A stretch of 56,591 nucleotides of DNA, from IMG/VR virus record IMGVR_UViG_3300027861_000038, positions 1-56,591 of that record, one strand, 5' to 3'. Of the stretch, positions 25,684-31,735 are shown piece after piece. Both the position numbers and the translations under genes were made by a program. This stretch comes from a virus. The first letter of the stretch is position 1. Every line of letters begins with the position of its first letter. The notes below the pieces were generated by a model. It was given only the letters and a program-made list of their open reading frames with translations, searched no databases and was not told the DNA's origin.

Positions 25684-25709
25684 ACCCCTACACCAAATGG
25701 TGTAGGGGT
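25684..25709 (-). promoter_or_regulatory. Stem-loop leader 3
   Basis: A perfect 11-bp stem ACCCCTACACC/GGTGTAGGGGT (25684-25694 with 25699-25709) and 4-nt loop. On the minus strand it is followed by TTTGGTAGT and the ATG at 25674. Confidence 0.88.
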
Positions 25710-25729
25710 ATTAGTTGTGATGGTCATAA

Positions 25730-25975
25730 TTATCCTTTATAATTTACCTTTATCCAACTTAATAAAATGTCTTTGTTTTGGTCATCTAATTCCATAAACC
25801 AAGAAAAAAAAGCTAGTGTACCTTTTCGTTCATACATATCGCTAAACTTAGATTGTAAGTGATTTGACATACTATCCTTCCATACTTGTGAGATGAAATT
25901 TGTAGGGTAATTATGCCCAAATAACATAAATTTAGTGATTGCTTTTGATGTGTTTTTAAAATCTGTGTTTGTCAT
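25730..25975 (-). CDS. Hypothetical small protein (leader-array gene 2)
   Basis: An 81-residue protein starting MTNTDFKNTSKAITKFMLFG. It shares the MTxTDxK start with genes 4 and 5 but nothing beyond it. Function unknown. Confidence 0.5.
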   Translation of the reverse strand: MTNTDFKNTSKAITKFMLFGHNYPTNFISQVWKDSMSNHLQSKFSDMYERKGTLAFFSWFMELDDQNKDILLSWIKVNYKG

Positions 25976-25983
25976 ATACTACC

Positions 25984-26015
25984 AATAGCCCTATACCAAA
26001 TGGCATAGGGCTATT
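25984..26015 (-). promoter_or_regulatory. Stem-loop leader 2
   Basis: A 14-bp stem with one mismatch (25984-25997 with 26002-26015) and 4-nt loop. On the minus strand it is followed by GGTAGTAT and the ATG at 25975. Confidence 0.85.
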
Positions 26016-26034
26016 GCTTGTGATGGGTTAGGGA

Positions 26035-26358
26035 TTAAGATAATAATCTTTTAATATCTGCTTCTGTTTTTTTACGTTTAGCTGATTCCATTTCGTATGC
26101 AATCACCTCTTTTTGCACAAACCATTCCACAACTGCTCTGTTTTCATCCATACCATCACAACCCCAACTTGTGCCCGAAACACCGTCTTTTTTAACCCAC
26201 ATAACTGCTTGGAATAAATCACCATACTTTGGATTGATTTCTACACGATAGTTTACTTCCAATCCATTCTCAAGATGAATAGTTTTCTTGCCGTTTTCTT
26301 TGTTTGCTACAACTGCAAATCTGTCTAATTTCTGTAATAATTCTTTAACGTTTTCCAT
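26035..26358 (-). CDS. Hypothetical protein (leader-array gene 1)
   Basis: A 107-residue protein and the first leftward gene after the control region, so probably among the earliest expressed. The central part is beta-rich (GLEVNYRVEINPKYGDLFQA), and the C-terminus is a basic helix. No family is recognised. Confidence 0.55.
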   Translation of the reverse strand: MENVKELLQKLDRFAVVANKENGKKTIHLENGLEVNYRVEINPKYGDLFQAVMWVKKDGVSGTSWGCDGMDENRAVVEWFVQKEVIAYEMESAKRKKTEADIKRLLS

Positions 26359-26383
26359 AATATTTTTTGCTTTATATCACCAA

Positions 26384-26413
26384 AACCTCGCAGCCGTGGT
26401 ATGGCTCGAGGTT
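26384..26413 (-). promoter_or_regulatory. Stem-loop leader 1
   Basis: A stem of 7 + 4 bp with one bulged base (AACCTCG/CGAGGTT outer, AGCC/GGCT inner) and a 7-nt loop. On the minus strand it is followed by TTGGTGATATAAAGC, an A-rich tract and the ATG at 26358. It has the same position and flanks as the other leaders but a different stem. Confidence 0.7.
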
Positions 26414-26511
26414 CCAATTTATTTTAGTATGTCAATGAACCAGGGTAGTCCCTACTATAGTGTCCAATAAAATGGACGCTGCTTTCGGGGTCGGTTACCT
26501 TTTCAACAATG

Positions 26512-26519
26512 CAAATATA
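26512..26519 (-). promoter_or_regulatory. Putative leftward early promoter box (TATATTTG)
   Basis: The minus strand reads TATATTTG about 150 nt before the first leftward gene. The implied leader includes small inverted repeats and stem-loop leader 1. It is the likely main promoter of the stem-loop leader array. Confidence 0.55.
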
Positions 26520-26737
26520 ATATCACAGATATCATATAAACTAATTTCTTTGTAAAATAAATTAATCTTTTGTTAATATATTATCTTGTATCTCAGCAAT
26601 ACTGCGCCTTTCAGAGCGAAATTTTTTTTGTGTTTTTTTCCCTTCATTCGTTTAGGCTGGCAAAATTGCGCCCAGGGATTAAGCCTTCCCTCAAGGTATG
26701 CAGGCTATATATATATATATTGTATGGGGATATTATA

Positions 26738-26866
26738 CGGGTATGGGGTAACGGGTAACGGGTAACGGGTATAGGTACGGGGTGCGTAAAACGGGTAGGT
26801 AGGTAGGTAGTGCCATAGATAATGTAGGTAGGTATGTAGGTAGGTAGTGCCATAGGTAAACGCCAA
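26738..26866. repeat. GGGTAAC and GGTA tandem repeats
   Basis: Three tandem copies of a 7-bp unit (GGGTAAC, about 26746-26769) are followed by two blocks of tandem GGTA (about 26794-26810 and 26825-26848). Each block ends in GGTAGTGCCATAG. The 4-bp and 7-bp periods and the repeated block ends look like iteron-like binding sites, though simple expansion is possible. Confidence 0.7.
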
Positions 26867-26984
26867 AAAATTGGACTGCAGGGATCACATCAACACCCCA
26901 CCCTAACTTTTTTTTTCGGTTTTCTTTTTCGGCAACTTTGCGTGCAACCCCCTATAACCCAAATAGTATATACAACTAATGTGT

Positions 26985-26992
26985 TATATTTG
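26985..26992 (+). promoter_or_regulatory. Putative rightward early promoter box (TATATTTG)
   Basis: TATATTTG ends 3 nt before the ATG at 26996. If used, the transcript begins at or very near the start codon, that is, leaderless. Confidence 0.6.
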
Positions 26993-26995
26993 CAT

Positions 26996-27139
26996 ATGAG
27001 TTATAAGATATCAATACACAATCGCATATTCATAGGCTTCGCATTGGGATGGAGTTACTATGGGAAGACAGAGGAATATGACTACAGTGAGTTCACATTG
27101 TTCTTAGGGTTGTTGAGTATCGTTATAGTAAGAAGTTGA
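26996..27139 (+). CDS. Small hydrophobic protein
   Basis: The start at 26996 follows a promoter box directly; a longer frame from 26942 would begin upstream of it. The 47-residue product has a hydrophobic C-terminal segment (FTLFLGLLSIVIVRS). It is probably membrane-associated. Function unknown. Confidence 0.5.
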   Translation: MSYKISIHNRIFIGFALGWSYYGKTEEYDYSEFTLFLGLLSIVIVRS

Positions 27140-27143
27140 TATT

Positions 27144-27341
27144 ATGAAAATGTTTAAGTATAAAAGTATGGGCGGTCTTCGAGTAGAGGACGGTAGATTA
27201 GTTAACGACCGTGAAGACGGTGTAACAGGAATTGCGAAAGCTGCAAACGTCAAACAGATGATGAAGCGAGCAAAGAAAGTTGATATGATAGCGGACGGAA
27301 TTAGTCTTGCTGAAGCCAAGAAAGGATTTTATAGGATGTAA
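27144..27341 (+). CDS. Small basic hypothetical protein
   Basis: A 65-residue basic protein with GITGIAKAAN-like and KQMMKRAKKVDMIADGISLA segments, probably a helical DNA- or RNA-binding type, but unassigned. It is followed by a terminator, so with the previous gene it forms a short rightward early transcript. Confidence 0.55.
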   Translation: MKMFKYKSMGGLRVEDGRLVNDREDGVTGIAKAANVKQMMKRAKKVDMIADGISLAEAKKGFYRM

Positions 27342-27368
27342 ACCTATAATTTTGTGTTGTTCATTTAT

Positions 27369-27395
27369 AAGGGAATTTAACGATTCCCTTTTTTT
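27369..27395 (+). terminator. Intrinsic terminator of the short rightward early operon
   Basis: An 8-bp stem (27369-27376 with 27383-27390, loop of 6) runs into seven T. It separates the two small early genes from the chaperonin operon. Confidence 0.85.
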
Positions 27396-27447
27396 GTGTT
27401 TGTTTTTTACATTTCAATGCTCTTTTTATGCTCTTTTTTTTCTTCTA

Positions 27448-27571
27448 ACTTATTGACTATCAATAGTAGTGTTTAAAATGCTTATTTTTTCTTTCAAAAG
27501 TTCTATAAGTAAAAATATATATTACTACTACTACTACTACTACTATAGGGGAACCGGAATTTTACATTGAG
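27448..27571. repeat. AT-rich element copy 2 with (TAC)n microsatellite
   Basis: Same-orientation partner of 14822-14942, sharing TTATTG, ATCA, a TGTTTA-AATGCTTATTTTTT block, AAATATATAT and GAATTTTACA in the same order. The microsatellite is (TAC)7 at about 27523-27544, the reverse complement of the (GTA)n in copy 1. It lies 120 bp before groEL. Confidence 0.7.
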
Positions 27572-27584
27572 CATTGTTGGGATT

Positions 27585-27619
27585 GTTGGGAGTAGTTGGG
27601 ATTATTCCTAACTCCCAAC
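27585..27619. promoter_or_regulatory. Long inverted repeat upstream of groEL
   Basis: A perfect 9-bp inverted repeat GTTGGGAGT/ACTCCCAAC (27585-27593 with 27611-27619) encloses a smaller GGGA/TTCC pair. TTGGGA also recurs directly. It ends 31 bp before the groEL -7 box and could be an operator. There is no T-tract, so it is not a normal terminator. Confidence 0.6.
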
Positions 27620-27650
27620 TTTGGTATTACCCTAAGTGAATATTTTTATG

Positions 27651-27658
27651 TATCTTTG
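27651..27658 (+). promoter_or_regulatory. groEL promoter -7 box (TATCTTTG)
   Basis: An exact TATCTTTG followed by a 29-nt A-rich leader to the groEL ATG at 27688. It fits the Bacteroidetes TAnnTTTG consensus well. Confidence 0.7.
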
Positions 27659-27687
27659 CAATAGAATTAAATACACTCTAAAATTAT

Positions 27688-29271
27688 ATGTCAGAAATCG
27701 GATACACTCCCAAGAACTTATTGTTCAATGAAGATGGTAGAGAAAGATTATTCTCAGGTATTGAGAAATTAGCAAATGCGGTCAAGTCAACATTAGGACC
27801 ATCAGGTCAGACTGTACTTATCGAGTCCCCACAACACACACACGGAATCACAGTTACCAAAGATGGTGTAACGGTAGCCAAGTCAGTATCACTCCTTGAC
27901 GCTACAGAGAATCTCGCTGTACGCATTATGAGGGAGGCAAGTGAACGAACTGCGACTCAGGCAGGTGATGGTACTACAACAGCCATAGTATTGGCTGAGG
28001 CACTCGTAAAAGAAGCCTACAAGCATTTGAACGATGGTAAGCACAACAAGACTATGGTATTGAGAGATATCGTAAGTGAGACTGAGAAGATTGTAAGCGA
28101 GTTAAAGAAGAAGAGCCGTAAGGTAAACAAGTCGACCCTAAGGGATGTGGCTACCATATCAGCGAACAATGACAAGGAGATTGGCTCCATCATCGCTGAG
28201 GTGTACAAGAAATTAGGCAAGCACGGTGTTGTTGCGGTTGACAAGTCACAGACCTCTGAGACATACTATGAGGCAACGAGTGGTATCAAGATTGACCGAG
28301 GGTATGCAAGCCCATTGTTTGTGAACGACCAAAAGAAGGACGAGTGTGTACTTGAGGACGTATTCATCTTGGTATCAGATGCAACGATTGAGAACATACT
28401 TCAGATTGAGACGGTATTGAAACCAATCATTCAAGAGAACAAGCGACTATTGATAATAGCCCCGACATCGGGGAATGTGACGAACACATTAGCTGCGAAT
28501 GTTATGAAGAGTAACTTACAGTTGTGTGCGATACAGCCACCAAACTTTGGATACAAGCAGCACGAGCTTATGCAAGACATAGCGATAAGTGTTGGTGCAA
28601 CGTACTTTAGTGAGAAGACGGGTGATGACCTAAGTCATATGACGTTTGCTGACTTGGGACACGCATCAAGGGTTGTGGTAGGCACAGACTCAACGGTTGT
28701 GATAAAGGATGACAATGCGTTAGAGGATGAGATTAAGAGTAGAGCAGAGGAGTTAAGGATTGCTGCTGACAATTCAACCAAGAAGGCAGACAAAGAGTTT
28801 ATAATGTCAAGGATAGCCTCATTGATGGGTGGCGTAGGTGTCATCTATGTAGGTGGGAATACTGACCTTGAGCAGAAAGAGTTATACGATAGGGTTGACG
28901 ATGCGGTATGTGCGGTACGTTCGGCACTTGAGGAGGGTATACTACCCGGAGGAGGCGTTGCCTTGTACAAGATGGCTGAGGGTATTGACACGAGCACGGT
29001 ATCGGGTAAGATACTATCAAAGGCTTTAATGGCTCCAATGTTGCAGATATATGAGAATGCAGGACTGACTGTAGGTGGCTCACGTATGAGTGATGAGTTT
29101 AACTACGGACAGGACGTAAAGACTGAGGAGTATGGAGATATGTACGAGTTGGGTGTTATAGACCCTGTAAAGGTTACGAAGTGTGCATTGCAGAATGCGG
29201 TGTCGGTTGCAGTAACTATCCTATCAACCAATGCTATCATCACGATGGCGAGAACATACGAAGACAAATGA
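27688..29271 (+). CDS. groEL: Phage-encoded chaperonin GroEL (Hsp60)
   Basis: A 527-residue group I chaperonin, nearly full length (E. coli GroEL is 548). It carries LGPSGQTVLI, TVTKDGVTVAKSV (about 55-67, ATP-site Asp), AGDGTTTAIVLAEAL (about 92-106), VGVIYVGGNTDLEQKE (about 383-398), RVDDA (about 402-406, catalytic Asp) and EEGILPGGGVALYKM. The C-terminus stops at MARTYEDK and lacks the GGM repeat tail of cellular GroEL. ATPase residues look intact, so it should form a folding chamber for large virion proteins. Phage GroEL is uncommon, and co-encoded GroES rarer. The next gene overlaps its stop (ATGA). Confidence 0.95.
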   Translation: MSEIGYTPKNLLFNEDGRERLFSGIEKLANAVKSTLGPSGQTVLIESPQHTHGITVTKDGVTVAKSVSLLDATENLAVRIMREASERTATQAGDGTTTAIVLAEALVKEAYKHLNDGKHNKTMVLRDIVSETEKIVSELKKKSRKVNKSTLRDVATISANNDKEIGSIIAEVYKKLGKHGVVAVDKSQTSETYYEATSGIKIDRGYASPLFVNDQKKDECVLEDVFILVSDATIENILQIETVLKPIIQENKRLLIIAPTSGNVTNTLAANVMKSNLQLCAIQPPNFGYKQHELMQDIAISVGATYFSEKTGDDLSHMTFADLGHASRVVVGTDSTVVIKDDNALEDEIKSRAEELRIAADNSTKKADKEFIMSRIASLMGGVGVIYVGGNTDLEQKELYDRVDDAVCAVRSALEEGILPGGGVALYKMAEGIDTSTVSGKILSKALMAPMLQIYENAGLTVGGSRMSDEFNYGQDVKTEEYGDMYELGVIDPVKVTKCALQNAVSVAVTILSTNAIITMARTYEDK

Positions 29272-29474
29272 TTTGCCCAATCTGTAAAAAAGAGATGATA
29301 TGGGGAGGAAACCACGACTCTGAGGATTATTGGGGCGAAGAGGCTGAGGGTGGTATAGTATCAAACGCATCCTGTCATAATGACGAGTGTGATGTGGACA
29401 CGGTGCTGATATACAACAGGACGACAACCCACTTAGACTTGTACGACCCGGAGAAGGGAATAGAAATAGATTAG
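29268..29474 (+). CDS. Zinc-ribbon protein between groEL and groES
   Basis: The start is set at 29268, overlapping the groEL stop as ATGA; the frame extends further upstream but inside groEL. The 68-residue product starts MICPICKKEMIWGGNHDSED with a CxxC pair, and a second Cys pair (CHNDEC) follows about 30 residues later, making a likely zinc ribbon. Similar small proteins occur in other phages with no known role. Coupling to groEL and groES suggests co-expression with the chaperonin. Confidence 0.7.
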   Translation: MICPICKKEMIWGGNHDSEDYWGEEAEGGIVSNASCHNDECDVDTVLIYNRTTTHLDLYDPEKGIEID

Positions 29475-29476
29475 AT

Positions 29477-29734
29477 ATGAAACCAATAGGACCATATATT
29501 TTAGTAACGGAAATCAAGGAGGAGATTAAGACTGACTCAGGCTTACTCCTCTCAAGTAATGACGCAAAGGAGCTTCGCTATAAGAAGGCTCAGGTTAATG
29601 CGGTAGGTACAGACGTATCGAATGTATTAGCAGATGACCTTGTGTACTATGACTCAAGGGCAGGGTATACGATGATAATAGACGAGAAGCAGTATACTGT
29701 AATCAGTCTACGTGATATCGTTGTTGTCTTGTAA
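29477..29734 (+). CDS. groES: Phage-encoded co-chaperonin GroES
   Basis: An 85-residue GroES-like protein (cellular GroES about 97). It begins MKPIGPYILVTEIKEEIKTD; the mobile loop TDSGLLLSSND keeps the Gly and hydrophobic triplet that bind GroEL. QVNAVGTDVSNVLADDLVYY matches the VVAVGxG...VKxGDxVxF core, and the C-terminus ends with ISLRDIVVVL. It should cap the phage GroEL, whose gene is two cistrons upstream. The end overlaps the convergent regulator gene by 32 bp. Confidence 0.88.
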   Translation: MKPIGPYILVTEIKEEIKTDSGLLLSSNDAKELRYKKAQVNAVGTDVSNVLADDLVYYDSRAGYTMIIDEKQYTVISLRDIVVVL

Positions 29735-30131
29735 ACTTGTTCATACGTTTGATAAAGTTCCGATAGACCTTATCCATATAGGGGACATTATTTCTAAAGA
29801 GGGGATTTGACCCTTCTGATTCGGGAATCTCTTCGCCCTCAAGTTTTTTGTAGACGGAGGTAAGCATACGATTGGCTTTGTATGAGAGCTTGTATACAGC
29901 CCTCTTTCCATTCTTGGCGTTTCTAAACTTTTCTATCCAACCTCTTTCTCTTAGGCTCTCGAACCTATTCTTATCCCACGAGATAAGCTCATTGAACTCA
30001 TCAAACTTATTCTTATCGAAATACTTTTCACTTCTAAGGAAGAGCAAGAACTCCAAGTCGGGTGCGGAGAGATTGTACTTAGACTGAACAAAGTATCTAA
30101 CGGGTCTCCAATATTTAAGGTAATCTTTCAT
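29703..30131 (-). CDS. Winged-helix regulator (MarR-like), lone minus-strand gene
   Basis: A 142-residue protein with YNLSAPDLEFLLFLRSEKYF, then WDKNRFESLRERGWIEKFRN and KRAVYKLSYKANRMLTSVYK, a winged-helix pattern. A conserved C-terminal NPLFRNN...MDKVYRNFIKRMN follows. Such proteins recur in marine Bacteroidetes phages. It is the only minus-strand gene among rightward ones and overlaps groES convergently, so it is a candidate switch regulator between early and late expression. Confidence 0.65.
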   Translation of the reverse strand: MKDYLKYWRPVRYFVQSKYNLSAPDLEFLLFLRSEKYFDKNKFDEFNELISWDKNRFESLRERGWIEKFRNAKNGKRAVYKLSYKANRMLTSVYKKLEGEEIPESEGSNPLFRNNVPYMDKVYRNFIKRMNKFTRQQRYHVD

Positions 30132-30145
30132 AAAAAAAAATTTCG

Positions 30146-30153
30146 TAACTTTG
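30146..30153 (+). promoter_or_regulatory. Putative late promoter box (TAACTTTG)
   Basis: TAACTTTG lies 19 nt before the ATG at 30173, in the gap between the divergent regulator gene and the first gene of the structural block. Confidence 0.6.
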
Positions 30154-30172
30154 TGGTGTAAAGATACGCATT

Positions 30173-30436
30173 ATGACCAAATCTTCAAAGAAAACATCTA
30201 ACCCATATAAGCAGACTGATTGGAAGAATCAGCTTAGTGCTGCTGCAATGCCTGACTTAAAGAAGATAGACGAAAGCAGAAAGAAAATGACTTGGACCCC
30301 TAAAGGTGGACAAAAGGGAGGAAGACAAGTGTCAGACACAAAACGTTTGAGATTTGGAGGTAGTGTGCTTGGAATACCAACGCCATTGCCGAGGAAAACC
30401 AAGAAAGGGTCAGTTAGAAGAAGAAGAGCACGATAA
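30173..30436 (+). CDS. Small basic protein, late region
   Basis: An 87-residue very basic protein ending in an Arg cluster (GSVRRRRAR), with a central GGQKGGRQVSDTKRLRFGG segment. It opens the rightward block and overlaps the next gene by one base. It probably binds nucleic acid or is packaged in the virion; this is inference. Confidence 0.55.
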   Translation: MTKSSKKTSNPYKQTDWKNQLSAAAMPDLKKIDESRKKMTWTPKGGQKGGRQVSDTKRLRFGGSVLGIPTPLPRKTKKGSVRRRRAR

Positions 30437-30798
30437 TGCCAAAGGACGCTTGCTATAAGAAGGTAATGAAGAGCTACGGCAAGTGGTCGGCTCGTGCAGC
30501 TCAGGCTACGGCTAAGTGTCGTAAGGCTAAGGGCAAGGTGCGAAAGACCAAGGCAGGCTCTAACCTAAAGAGGTGGACTGCTGAGAAGTGGGTTGACACC
30601 CGTACAGGCAAGCCCTGTGGGACAGGCGGAAAGAGCGAGTATTGCAGACCATCAAAGAGAGTGTCTTCAAAGACACCCGTAACCAAGTCTGAGATGTCTA
30701 AGAGTTTGTTAAAGAAGAAGCAGGCTCAGAAGAAGAGTATAGGCAAGCAGGGTGCAGGAGGAAAGAAAGTATCACCAATAAGAAAAAAACGAAAATGA
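30436..30798 (+). CDS. DUF5872-like basic protein
   Basis: A 120-residue protein rich in Lys, with ACYKKVMKSYGKWSARA at the start and a LKRWTAEKWVDTRTGKPCG ... EYCRPSKRVS core, which resembles the DUF5872 family found in phages and plasmids. Cys residues in the core may bind metal. The C-terminus is a Lys/Gln/Ser tail. Its function is not known. Confidence 0.6.
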   Translation: MPKDACYKKVMKSYGKWSARAAQATAKCRKAKGKVRKTKAGSNLKRWTAEKWVDTRTGKPCGTGGKSEYCRPSKRVSSKTPVTKSEMSKSLLKKKQAQKKSIGKQGAGGKKVSPIRKKRK

Positions 30799-30926
30799 AA
30801 AAAGTATTAAAGCCATATTTCACAGCAGCAAACAAGAAGACTAAAGGGAAACCTGAAATGTTAGGACTACCATCTGAAGAGTACATTAAAAATAGTCGAT
30901 ACGCTAAGATAGCTAATAAGAAGTAA
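30795..30926 (+). CDS. 43-aa basic protein
   Basis: A very short gene starting MKKVLKPYFTAANKKTKGKP. Its ATG overlaps the previous stop (ATGA) and its stop overlaps the next ATG, so translation is coupled on both sides. Basic, unknown function. Confidence 0.6.
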   Translation: MKKVLKPYFTAANKKTKGKPEMLGLPSEEYIKNSRYAKIANKK

Positions 30927-31216
30927 TGGCTGAAAAGAGCAAGATGAAATGCAATGTCGTAAAGAGAAGCGACAGGGCAGGGAAGAAAAAAATGGTAAAA
31001 GCCTGTGAAGGTGGCAAGGAGAAGTTAATTCACTTTGGTGCTAAGGGCTATGGTCATAACTATTCTCCTAAGGCTCGTAAGTCATTCAAGGCAAGACACA
31101 AGTGTAGCACGGCTAATAGCAAGCTAACGGCAAGGTATTGGTCTTGTAAAAAACTATGGGCAGGACCGGGAGGTTCTACCAAAAGCTCTCCAAAAAATCG
31201 TAAAGGAAAATATTAG
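30926..31216 (+). CDS. DUF5754-like basic Cys-containing protein
   Basis: A 96-residue protein with KLIHFGAKGYGHNYSPKARK, then SFKARHKCSTANSKLTARYW and a C-terminal GPGGSTKSSPKNRKGKY. The HFGAKGY ... FKARHKC segment resembles the DUF5754 family seen in viruses, and four Cys residues may form a metal site. The function is unknown; close matches are typical of marine podovirus gene blocks near structural genes. Confidence 0.6.
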   Translation: MAEKSKMKCNVVKRSDRAGKKKMVKACEGGKEKLIHFGAKGYGHNYSPKARKSFKARHKCSTANSKLTARYWSCKKLWAGPGGSTKSSPKNRKGKY

Positions 31217-31224
31217 TATCTTTG
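31217..31224 (+). promoter_or_regulatory. Putative late promoter box (TATCTTTG)
   Basis: An exact TATCTTTG lies 7 nt before the ATG at 31232, in the short gap after the DUF5754-like gene. A very short leader is expected. Confidence 0.6.
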
Positions 31225-31231
31225 CAATATT

Positions 31232-31432
31232 ATGAAGCAAGGATATAATGCAAGACTCGATGAGTCAATGGGAGCAAAAAACGGAAAGAAGTCTCAATCT
31301 ATGAAGTCTCGCAGAGATGAATCTAAAGGAATGGAGAAGGCTATGGGAAAGAAAGCTTACTCAGGAAACAAGTCTTCTGCACAGGGATGCTACCATAACA
31401 ACAATGTAGTAATCAAGAAGCATAACTTTTAA
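31232..31432 (+). CDS. Small basic protein
   Basis: A 66-residue protein starting MKQGYNARLDESMGAKNGKK, with DESKGMEKAMGKKAYSG in the middle. This type is seen repeatedly in marine phage structural blocks but has no assigned role. Its stop overlaps the next ATG. Confidence 0.6.
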   Translation: MKQGYNARLDESMGAKNGKKSQSMKSRRDESKGMEKAMGKKAYSGNKSSAQGCYHNNNVVIKKHNF

Positions 31433-31569
31433 TGGGGAAATTCTTTGTAAAGTTAGGTTTGTGGATTCAAGCATTGTGGTGTAAGTTTCAATGCAAATGG
31501 AATAAGCTCGTATCTAAGCTAATGTTTAGTGTAGAGAAATGTCCAAATAAAAATTGTACCTGTAAATAA
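31432..31569 (+). CDS. 45-aa Cys/Trp-rich protein
   Basis: A short gene found by reading directly: MGKFFVKLGLWIQALWCKFQ, ending with CPNKNCTCK. It has an amphipathic hydrophobic N-terminus and five Cys. It overlaps the previous stop by one base. It may be membrane-associated; unknown. Confidence 0.5.
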   Translation: MGKFFVKLGLWIQALWCKFQCKWNKLVSKLMFSVEKCPNKNCTCK

Positions 31570-31570
31570 A

Positions 31571-31726
31571 ATGAAATCAAAAGGATTAGGAGACACGATT
31601 GAAAAGTTCACCAAGGCTACCGGAGTAAAGACAATGGTAGAGAAGGTATCAAAGGCTACAGGTAAAAGCTGTGGCTGTGAGGCAAGAAAGAAAAAACTAA
31701 ATAAGGTATTCCCTTATAAAAAATAA
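31571..31726 (+). CDS. 51-aa CGC-motif protein
   Basis: A short gene starting MKSKGLGDTIEKFTKATGVK, then SCGCEARKKKLNKVFPYKK. The GLGDTIEKFTKATG ... CGCxxRKxxLN..FPY pattern recurs in Bacteroidetes phages next to structural genes. It was too short for normal gene callers but is conserved in type. Function unknown. Confidence 0.65.
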   Translation: MKSKGLGDTIEKFTKATGVKTMVEKVSKATGKSCGCEARKKKLNKVFPYKK

Positions 31727-31735
31727 AAAGTAAAA

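Larger units (their letters stand above)
26414..26984. other. Non-coding control region between divergent early blocks
   Basis: A stretch of about 570 bp without a convincing gene. It holds the leftward promoter box, AT-rich and T-rich stretches, an (AT)n run at about 26706-26720, the GGGTAAC and GGTA repeats, and ends before the rightward promoter. The sharp base composition changes and repeats suggest a regulatory or origin region. Confidence 0.6.

Noticed and set aside
22456-26413. CRISPR-like regular spacing of repeats
   Set aside because: Repeat units vary in sequence and are separated by genes of 150-550 bp, each with a start codon right after the repeat, so they are leaders and not a CRISPR array.
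26570-26758. 62-codon plus-strand frame in the control region
   Set aside because: It crosses an (AT)n run and T-tracts, has no promoter box or A-rich leader and no recognisable product.
26644-26853. 69-codon minus-strand frame in the control region
   Set aside because: It is simply the GGTA/GGGTAAC repeats read as Thr-Tyr/Pro-Leu repeats; no support as a gene.
26414-26984. tRNA or small structured RNA in the control region
   Set aside because: No cloverleaf, T-loop GTTCRA or CCA-adjacent acceptor pairing was found in this or other gaps.
29181-29267. Upstream extension of the zinc-ribbon gene into groEL
   Set aside because: The ATGA overlap at 29268 gives a natural start before the first Cys pair; the extension only mirrors groEL codons.
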